Assembly: GCA_002551355.1 (NCBI GenBank)
Contig: NTHE01000025.1
Location: forward strand, 45,474-109,473
Length of the DNA stretch: 64,000 nt
Source: Streptomyces sp. man185
Lineage (GTDB): Bacteria > Actinomycetota > Actinomycetes > Streptomycetales > Streptomycetaceae
Reading direction: 5' to 3'
The notes under the pieces are model-generated. The model ran no database searches and was not told the origin of the DNA. It saw nothing but the letters and a program-made list of their open reading frames with translations. Below, in pieces: positions 57,679 to 64,000 of the stretch. A program made the position numbers and the translations under genes. How positions within the stretch are numbered: position 1 is the first letter of the stretch; each line of letters starts with the position of its first letter.

Positions 57679-60540
57679 GTGAACGCCGATCCGCCGCCCT
57701 CCGCCCCCGGTGTCCTGATCGGACGCTCCGCCCTTCTGGACGACCTACGCTCGGAGATCGACCGCAGACCCGCCGTCGTGGTGATCACCGGAGAGGCGGA
57801 GGTGGGGAAGACCCGGCTCGTACGGGAACTTCTCCGACGGACCGGGTCACCGGGTGCCGCCACCTTGGTCGCCCGCTGCCAGGAATCGGACGCGCCCTTC
57901 CCGTTCGCACCGCTCATCGAGGCATTGAGCCCCTCCGGACCACTCCCGCCGGACCTGCCGCCGGTGACCGGGGCCCTGCGCGGGCTGTTGCCCGACCTCG
58001 CGGATCGCCTCCCGCCCGCGCCGCCTCCCCTGGGAGAGCCGCACGCCGAACACCACCGCGTTCTACGCGCCCTGCGCGCCTTGACGGCGTCCCTGGGGGA
58101 GGCCGTTCTGGTCGTGGAGGATCTCCAGTGGGCCGACGAAGCCACCTGCGCCTTCCTCCGCACGCTCGTCTCCGACCCGCCGCCGCGCCTGGGACTTGTG
58201 CTCACCGCCCGCAGCCACACCGTTCCCCACACCGATGCCGAGGGAAGCGACGGGCTCCCGTTTCCTCTGCGTACCCCGGCCCACGTCACGGTGGTCGAGC
58301 GGCACCTCGCACCGCTGTCGGTGGCGGAGACCGGTGCGTTGGCCGCCGGACTGCTCGGCGTGCGGGCGGTGCCGGAGGAGTTCGCCGACCGTCTGCACCG
58401 GTGGACGGGCGGCCTGCCCCACGTGGTCGAGGAGGTGCTGCGCGGGCGACCCGCCCTCGCGGAGTTCCGAACCGACGCGGCGGGGGAGCCGGAGCCGCCT
58501 CTGCCCGCGTCCGTGCGCCGTGCGGTGGTGGAGCGGCTTCGTCGGCTCCCCCCGACGGCACGGCAGGTGGTCGCCGCGGCGGCGGTCCTCGACGACCCCG
58601 CGCCGGTGGAACTGCTGGGGGCCGTCGCGGGGTTGGACGGGCAGGGGACGCGTCGTGCGCTCGCCACGGCACTCAGGGAGGGCGTCGTCCGGGCGACGCG
58701 CGGCTCCTACGCCTTCCCCCACGAGCTGGCGCGCCGCGCCGTGTATGAGGCGGTCGCCGAGCCGGAGAGGCCCGTACTGCACCTGCGCGCGGCCCGCGCC
58801 CTGGCCCGGCACACGAGTCCCTTCCCGTTGGCGGGGATGGCCGAGCACTACCGGCGCGCCGGCCGCCGCACGCAGGCCGCGCGCTGCCTGGAGGCGGCCG
58901 CGGACCGGGCGGCCGGGAACGGGGACGCGGGCACGGCCACGGCTCACTACCTCGACGCCTTGCGCGACGGCCCCTCGCCCGTCGCCCGTGACCGGGTCGC
59001 GCTGAAGCTCGCCCGCGTTGCGCTGAACGCCCGGCCCGGGCCCCAGGTGCCCGCCGCTCTGCGCCAGGTACTGGACCAGCACTCCCTGGGCCCCGGCCCG
59101 AGCGGCGAGATCCGGCTGCTCCTGGGCCTGTTGCTGCGCAACCAGTCGGGTTCCGGGCTGGAGGCGCTGGAGGAGATAGCGCGGGCAGTCCCCGATCTCC
59201 TCGTCGTCTCCACCGGGCAGGCCGCACGGGCGCTGGCGATCACGGCCATCCCCTCCCTCAAGGGCTGGCCGGTCGGCGAGCACCGGCGGTTGCTGGCCGA
59301 GGCGGAGCGACTGCTGCCCGAGGTCGAGGAGGAGGACCTGCGTGCGGCCGTGCTGGCGAACCGCGCCACCGCCCTGGCCCTGATGGGCGACCCGTCGGCG
59401 TGGGACGCGGTGGCCGATCTGCCCGGGACCATCACCGGTGAGGCGGCGGCGAGGGTGCACGCCAATCTGGCGGGCGCGGCGACCTCCCTGGGCCACCCGG
59501 AACGTGCCCGTGCCTTCCAGACCCGGGCGCGGCAGGCGGTGCGGACGAACCATGCCCCGTATCTGGAAGCGTTCGTCGAGACCACGGACTTGGTCACCGC
59601 CTTCACGAGCGGCCGGTGGAAGGGACTCCTGAGCCGTGCCGAGCGTGCCGAGGAGCAGTACGAGAACGTGCCCGACTTCCACGCCGAGGCCCTGCTGGTC
59701 TGCGGACTGCTACGCCTGCACACCAAGGGGCAGACGGATGTGGCGCGTCGTCTCCTGGACCGGGCGGTTCGCACGACCGCGCTGGACACCGGCGTCGTGC
59801 TGACCGCCGCCGCGGCCGCCGTGGCGCGGGTGCATCTGGCGGCCGGCCGCCCTCCGCAGGCTGTCCAGGCGGTGGAGGGGGTGCTGCATCACATCCGCCG
59901 TACGGGTGCGTGGGTGTGGGCCACCGCCATCGCGCCGGCGGCCGTCGAAGCCCTGATCCGGGACAGCCGTCCCGCAGAGGCACACCACCTCGTCGCGGAG
60001 CTGGCCGAAGGCATCGCCGACCGGGACGCACCGGCCGCCCGGGCCGCCCTGCTGACCTGCCGGGCCCTGCTCACCGCCACGGACGGCGCACAGGCCGGAA
60101 GCAGTTCATCCGATGCGCTGTACGTGGCCGCCGCAGACGCCTGGACACAGCTGGAGCGACCGTACGACGTCGCGTACGTGCAGGAGGCCCGTGGGCTCCA
60201 CCTGCTGGCCTCCGGTGTTGCGGGCGGGCGCGCGGTGCTGCACGAGGCGATCGCGGCCTACCAGGACATCGACGGCGTATGGGATGTGCTGCGATGTCAG
60301 CGCGAACTGCGGGAGCACGGCCAGACCACCGCTCGCAGGCCCGGCGCGCTGGGGTACGGCGACCACCTCTCGCCCCGGGAACGAGCAGTGGCCCGGCTCG
60401 CCTCGCGCGGCCTGTCGAACCGCGAGATCGCGCGCGAACTGGTCCTCTCGCACCGGACCGTCGAGCACCATGTGGCACGTGCTCTGCGGAAGTTGGGGGT
60501 CTCGTCCCGCACCGAGATCGGCTCGCAGCTCGGACTGTGA
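57679..60540 (+). CDS. LuxR-family regulator with N-terminal ATPase (LAL type)
   Basis: The GTG at 57679 is preceded by GGAAGGA, but earlier in-frame starts (57598 ATG) are possible. The product has 953 residues. The AAA/NTPase part has Walker A GEAEVGKT at residues 38-45 and Walker B AVLVVEDLQWADEATC near 137, then a long helical repeat region (about 300-880) like TPR arrays, and a C-terminal LuxR HTH (HLSPRERAVARLASRGLSNR, EIARELVLSHRTVEHHVARA). LAL regulators activate secondary metabolism or exoenzyme genes. It lies between two exported protease genes, possibly its targets. Confidence 0.88.
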   Translation: MNADPPPSAPGVLIGRSALLDDLRSEIDRRPAVVVITGEAEVGKTRLVRELLRRTGSPGAATLVARCQESDAPFPFAPLIEALSPSGPLPPDLPPVTGALRGLLPDLADRLPPAPPPLGEPHAEHHRVLRALRALTASLGEAVLVVEDLQWADEATCAFLRTLVSDPPPRLGLVLTARSHTVPHTDAEGSDGLPFPLRTPAHVTVVERHLAPLSVAETGALAAGLLGVRAVPEEFADRLHRWTGGLPHVVEEVLRGRPALAEFRTDAAGEPEPPLPASVRRAVVERLRRLPPTARQVVAAAAVLDDPAPVELLGAVAGLDGQGTRRALATALREGVVRATRGSYAFPHELARRAVYEAVAEPERPVLHLRAARALARHTSPFPLAGMAEHYRRAGRRTQAARCLEAAADRAAGNGDAGTATAHYLDALRDGPSPVARDRVALKLARVALNARPGPQVPAALRQVLDQHSLGPGPSGEIRLLLGLLLRNQSGSGLEALEEIARAVPDLLVVSTGQAARALAITAIPSLKGWPVGEHRRLLAEAERLLPEVEEEDLRAAVLANRATALALMGDPSAWDAVADLPGTITGEAAARVHANLAGAATSLGHPERARAFQTRARQAVRTNHAPYLEAFVETTDLVTAFTSGRWKGLLSRAERAEEQYENVPDFHAEALLVCGLLRLHTKGQTDVARRLLDRAVRTTALDTGVVLTAAAAAVARVHLAAGRPPQAVQAVEGVLHHIRRTGAWVWATAIAPAAVEALIRDSRPAEAHHLVAELAEGIADRDAPAARAALLTCRALLTATDGAQAGSSSSDALYVAAADAWTQLERPYDVAYVQEARGLHLLASGVAGGRAVLHEAIAAYQDIDGVWDVLRCQRELREHGQTTARRPGALGYGDHLSPRERAVARLASRGLSNREIARELVLSHRTVEHHVARALRKLGVSSRTEIGSQLGL

Positions 60541-60819
60541 CAGAACGCGTGCCTTGGTCGTCTGCTGGTGCTCCGCCGTTCGTTTCGCGTCATCCCTCCT
60601 TCCGTTTTTGGTCATCAATCCACCACTTTGGCGGTGTCTGGATCTCGCCATGTGGCTACTTTTCGGCCAGCCCCTGTCCCGGCGCTCTTGTGTGGGCGCA
60701 CCGGCCTGTCCAGCATGAATAACGTTGTCAGGGACACGTCGGCTGATCGTGCTTCTGATGACGAGTCATGGGCGCCCACCCAACGCCCCCGAGTTCCCCC
60801 CACGATCTGGAGGACTACA

Positions 60820-61710
60820 GTGCGACTCTCTCACCCCCACAGCCTTTCGAGACGAGCACGACTCATCGCCGGGGCCACCGGCCTCGCCGCCGTCGCGGCG
60901 CTCGCGGTCCCCGCCGCCACCGCGTCCGCCCAGCCGTCCCCGAAGACGTTCAGTGCCACCGAGCTCAACCGGACGGCCGACTCCGTGCGCACCGCCGACA
61001 TCGGCGGCACCGCCTGGTACGTCGATGCCGAGTCGGGCAAGGTCGTCGTCACCGTCGACAGCACGGTCAGCAAGAGCGAGATCGCCACGATCGAGAACGA
61101 GGCCGGCGCGGACGCCGACGCCCTCGTGGTCAAGCGCACGCCCGGTACGTTCACCAAGCTCATCGCGGGCGGCGAGGCCATCACCACAGGCGGAGCCCGC
61201 TGCTCCCTGGGCTTCAACGTCCAGGACGGCGCGGGCACCAAGTTCGCCCTGACCGCCGGCCACTGCACCAACATCGGCAGCTCGTGGTCCATCGGCACCA
61301 CCACCGGCTCCAGCTTCCCCGGCAACGACTACGGCATCATTCAGCACTCCGACCCCGGCGCGGCCGACGGCCGTGTCTCCCTCTACAACGGCGGCTACCA
61401 GGAGATCGACGGCGCCGCGGACCCCTCGGTCGGCCAGTCCGTCCAGCGCAGCGGCAGCACCACCGGCCTGCACGGCGGCTCGGTCACCGGCCTCAACGCC
61501 ACCGTCAATTACGGCGCCGACGGCATCGTCTCGGGTCTGATCCAGACCAACGTCTGCGCCGAGCCCGGCGACAGCGGCGGCGCGCTCTTCTCCGGGAGCA
61601 CCGCGCTCGGCCTCACCTCCGGCGGCAGCGGAAACTGCTCCTCCGGCGGCACCACGTTCTACCAGCCCGTCACCGAGGCGCTCAGCGCCTACGGTGTGAG
61701 CATCATCTGA
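60820..61710 (+). CDS. sprA: Streptogrisin A-like serine protease precursor
   Basis: The GTG at 60820 has GGAGG seven bases upstream. The 296-residue prepro-protein has a signal peptide cut near ASAQPS, a propeptide, and a mature protease of 182 residues starting at I115 (IAGGEAITTGG, as in streptogrisin A). The catalytic triad is H148 (LTAGHCTN), D170 (GNDYGII) and S252 (CAEPGDSGGALF). It is a secreted chymotrypsin-like endopeptidase used for nutrient degradation, like the pronase proteases of S. griseus. The start fits the preproenzyme length. Confidence 0.95.
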   Translation: MRLSHPHSLSRRARLIAGATGLAAVAALAVPAATASAQPSPKTFSATELNRTADSVRTADIGGTAWYVDAESGKVVVTVDSTVSKSEIATIENEAGADADALVVKRTPGTFTKLIAGGEAITTGGARCSLGFNVQDGAGTKFALTAGHCTNIGSSWSIGTTTGSSFPGNDYGIIQHSDPGAADGRVSLYNGGYQEIDGAADPSVGQSVQRSGSTTGLHGGSVTGLNATVNYGADGIVSGLIQTNVCAEPGDSGGALFSGSTALGLTSGGSGNCSSGGTTFYQPVTEALSAYGVSII

Positions 61711-61746
61711 TTCCCGCACCGATCCGGGTCTTTCAGTACGGGCCCT

Positions 61747-61787
61747 GAGCACTGTCCCCGCCAGGTTCGTCGGCGGGGACAGTGCTC
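61747..61787 (+). terminator. Perfect 16-bp hairpin after the streptogrisin gene
   Basis: GAGCACTGTCCCCGCC pairs fully with 61772-61787 around a nine-base loop, 36 bases after the stop. Confidence 0.9.
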
Positions 61788-61895
61788 GTTCAGGAGGCCC
61801 AGCCGCTGTGTGGGCTCAACTCCCTTGTGGGCGACGCGGTGCGTGATGCCGTTCCAGCGGGCCGGCACGCCGGGAGCCAGTTGGGTGCGGGTGCT

Positions 61896-62200
61896 CTACG
61901 GCCAAAGGACGGGCGTGCGCATGCCCGTGTGCAGGGGGGCGGCCCCGAGTTCCTCCGGGGCCAGGTCCAGTGAGCGGGCGGCGGTGGCGCCCACATCGGC
62001 GAGGCTGACGGATCCCGGTTCATGCGTCAGGATCATCGCGAGAAGCAACCCGGCCGTCGCAAAGTGAGAGATGCCGGCGGCACACGCGGCGACGTAGAAG
62101 GGTGTGAAGATCTCGCTGTCGCGCTGCGGGAGAAGCCGCTCAACGGTGCCGGGCCCGGCTGCCAGTTCTCGCCGCGTCCAGCCATCCAGAGCACTCGGAG
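61896..62200 (-). pseudogene. Unidentified remnant reading frame
   Basis: About 95 codons with protein character end at 61896 (FTPFYVAACAAGISHFATAG, LLLAMILTHEPGSVSLADVG, then ELGAAPLHTGMRTPVLWP). The 5' part, toward 62387, becomes arginine-rich and random, suggesting a frameshift or truncation near 62200. No domain recognised. Confidence 0.4.
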
Positions 62201-62772
62201 CCGTTCCACCTCGCGCGCGGTGTCGCTGCCGACACACTCGGAGATCCGAGGCACCGCCGCCGGCTGCGGGCGTTCGGAACCCCGGGTGCACACGAACCCC
62301 GCCCCGCCCGCTACATGGACCGCACCCTCCACCCAGGAGGAGCCGACGGCGACGCCGACCGCCCGCCGGCCGACACCGAAGCCGCAACCTCCCCCGGCTT
62401 CGGCGTCGAGGTGACGGACGTTCAGCAGGGGTGCGGGGGCGCTCCGAACGGCGGCGGGATCGAGCAGGACGCCACCAGGAACCGCAGAGCCGACTGCGGT
62501 ACCCGGTTGTCCGGAAGCCGGGTTGCGGCGCGGGCCACGGCGATGGGGTTCCGGACCTTGAGGAACCGCAGGGAAAGCACGGCGCCGGCCAGGCCGTTGC
62601 CGGCAGTAGCCCGGTCCCGCCAGGACGGGTGATAGGGCGATGTCATCGCGAGTTGGCATCATCCCCGGCGGCCGTCTGCTCCCTCACACTCTCCCCGTAC
62701 CGTCCTGCGCCCCGTCCGCTGAGCGGACAAACCCCTGGTCGCGGGTTCACCGGACAGTAGGAGAAATCCCCC

Positions 62773-63429
62773 ATGAAACATGTCTCGACCGCCACAGCCT
62801 GCGCCTTCGTCGGCCTCGGCCTCATTGCCGCGCTGGGTGCGGCTCCCGCGGTCTCCGCCGCTCCCGCTCCTGCTCTCTCCACCTCGGCCAGCATTGCCGC
62901 GTACAACGGGTCGGGCGAGAACGCCGCCGCGAACCGGGCGTTCTTCGACGCGGTCGTGAAGTCGGTTGCTGAGAAGCGGGCCGCCAATCCGGGGGCCCAG
63001 GCCGTCACCGTCACCTACAGTGCGGCCTCCGCCCCCAGCTTCCGCACCCAGATAGCCAACAGCACCCGGATCTGGAACAGCTCGGTCTCCAACGTCCGGC
63101 TCCAGGAAGGCTCCAGAGCCGACTTCACCTATCGCGAGGGCAACGACCCGCGCGGATCGTACGCCTCGACCAACGGACACGGCCGGGGCTTCATCTTCCT
63201 GGACTACCGGCAGAACCAGCAGTACAACTCGACCCGCGTCACCACGCACGAGACCGGACATGTACTGGGCCTGCCGGACAACTACTCCGGGCCGTGCAGC
63301 CAGCTGATGTCCGGCGGCGGCCCCGGCCCGTCCTGCACCAACGCGCAGCCGGACGCCAACGAGCGAGCCCGCGTGAACCAGCTCTGGCAGAACGGCTTCG
63401 CGGCCGCGCTCGCCCGCCCCGCCTCCTGA
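62773..63429 (+). CDS. snpA: Snapalysin-type zinc metalloprotease
   Basis: The 218-residue precursor starts MKHVSTATACAFVGLGLIAA with a signal peptide cut near SAAPAP. The mature domain holds the M7 motif THETGHVLGLPDNYSGPCSQ: H159 and H163 bind zinc with D169 as the third ligand, and E160 is the base, followed by LMSGGGPGPSC and a probable disulfide. Snapalysins are small secreted proteases that hydrolyse casein. The LysR-type activator gene often next to snpA is not seen here, where a decayed stretch lies upstream. Confidence 0.93.
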   Translation: MKHVSTATACAFVGLGLIAALGAAPAVSAAPAPALSTSASIAAYNGSGENAAANRAFFDAVVKSVAEKRAANPGAQAVTVTYSAASAPSFRTQIANSTRIWNSSVSNVRLQEGSRADFTYREGNDPRGSYASTNGHGRGFIFLDYRQNQQYNSTRVTTHETGHVLGLPDNYSGPCSQLMSGGGPGPSCTNAQPDANERARVNQLWQNGFAAALARPAS

Positions 63430-64000
63430 CCGGGCAAGCCGGCACACCGGCCGACGCGAGCTGACCCCTCGCCTGCACGAGCCGGGGGCCGTTCCGGACG
63501 CGGAACAGCCCCCGTGCTCTGCCCCTCGGTCGTGGGAGCGCATCACGTTCGAGCAGGCCAAAGGCCGGCGATGCGCACTGCGCAGCGCAACTTTGACCAC
63601 CGACCGCGCCCTCGGCACGTTCACCGCCGAGACGAGGCTCCTCACCGAGCCGACCGAACTCCGTGCCCGCGCCCGCCCACGCCGGTAGTCACCCTGCCGG
63701 GCCGCGACGGCGAGCGGGGTGGCGGCGAGACGACGGCCTTGAGGCAGGAGGGCGCGGCCGGTGCCCGACGGCGAAGGCCGGCCTATGAGCTGGTGGGCGG
63801 GCCGGGTTCGCGTTGATTGGCCTTGGCGATCGTGCGGTCGTTGCGCGTGCTGCCCCAGGCCCGGACGAGCTTCGCGATCGGGTTGCGGGGTTCTCGGGCC
63901 TCGGCGCCCTAGTGCAGGGGGCCCTGGCTCGGTGCGGACGGCAGGAGCCGGGCGGCGGCGCCGCTGAGCCGGGTCGTCAGGCCGGGTGCCACGCCGTGCG
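63430..64000. other. Gene-poor end of the window
   Basis: No convincing complete gene after snpA. The last 250 bases show a minus-strand stretch with protein-like sequence (NPIAKLVRAWGSTRNDRTIA near 63870-63810, and PGLTTRLSGAAARLLPSAPS near 63980-63925), interrupted by an in-frame stop at about 63910. It may be the C-terminus of a dehydrogenase-like gene running in from the right, damaged or frameshifted. Not assigned. Confidence 0.4.
63483..63514 (+). terminator. Hairpin after snpA
   Basis: CGGGGGC pairs with GCCCCCG and GTTCC with GGAAC around a six-base loop, with one mismatch, about 55 bases after the stop. Confidence 0.7.

Larger units (their letters stand above)
61711..62772. other. 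Gene-poor stretch with a degraded minus-strand reading frame
   Basis: No intact gene was found. On the minus strand the frame ending at 61896 reads protein-like for about 90 codons (WTRRELAAGPGTVERLLPQR, FTPFYVAACAAGISHFATAG, LTHEPGSVSLADVGATAARS), with another candidate piece near 62422-62560 (RFLKVRNPIAVARAATRLPD). Their starts are missing or frameshifted, so they appear to be remnants of one or more genes. No family could be named. Confidence 0.45.

Noticed and set aside
61711..62772. Insertion sequence in the gene-poor stretch
   Set aside because: No transposase motif, terminal inverted repeats or target duplications were seen.

Overview
The window is high-GC actinobacterial DNA that reads as a Streptomyces chromosome. 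GC-rich third codon positions, Tat and Sec exported enzymes, a streptogrisin, a snapalysin, a cholesterol oxidase, a ydaO riboswitch before a LysM gene, and many small DUF families typical of the genus all point that way. The srsABC-type operon together with streptogrisin A and snapalysin suggests a relative of the S. griseus group, which is an inference. No rRNA, tRNA, CRISPR array, phage or transposase was found.

Left part (1-24 kb). It holds a beta-lactamase-like fragment, a phosphodiesterase-fold secreted protein, small membrane and cysteine-rich proteins, a secreted propeller-like protein, a DUF779 gene, an HhH-GPD protein, a FUSC-type membrane protein, a PHP enzyme, a membrane-anchored HTH protein divergent from a secreted protein, and a large GAF/PAS/SpoIIE phosphatase. 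Then come a ferredoxin-NADP reductase with a candidate iron box, a c-di-AMP riboswitch driving a LysM/SLT wall hydrolase, cholesterol oxidase with a KstR-like site, a coupled dehydrogenase/carboxymuconolactone-decarboxylase-like pair, and a modular GH87-like beta-helix glucanase.

Middle part (24-46.5 kb). A UbiA-type prenyltransferase diverges from srsA-srsB-srsC (type III PKS, methyltransferase, flavin hydroxylase), a phenolic-lipid pathway. It is followed by a DHA2 exporter with a 39-bp perfect palindrome in front, and by VOC, DoxX-like, cold-shock, LPFR, DUF5133, YbdK-like, DJ-1 and LD-carboxypeptidase genes. Between 34.3 and 38.4 kb the sequence is decayed: the N-terminus of a high-affinity [NiFe]-hydrogenase small subunit, a secreted-protein remnant, two fused FecCD siderophore permease fragments and a multicopper oxidase fragment. 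Intact siderophore-interacting reductase and MbtH genes remain there, each with a strong iron box. After small genes, including a 25-codon bL37-like ribosomal protein, comes a polyol operon: DeoR regulator, binding protein, two permeases, dehydrogenase and PfkB kinase, the last five joined by 4-nt overlaps.

Right part (46.5-64 kb). It holds an F420-type oxidoreductase, an erythromycin-esterase-like gene divergent from a double-HTH MerR (TioE) regulator, AidB with a TetR regulator, a membrane metallophosphoesterase, two unrecognised genes, and a secreted-protease region: an S8 protease with P-domain, an ATP-binding LuxR regulator, streptogrisin A and snapalysin, separated by long gene-poor or decayed stretches. 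No complete new defence or biosynthetic system was found. The most notable signals are the decayed iron and hydrogenase region, the KstR-like site at choA, the long palindrome at the exporter, and the srs cluster with its prenyltransferase neighbour.
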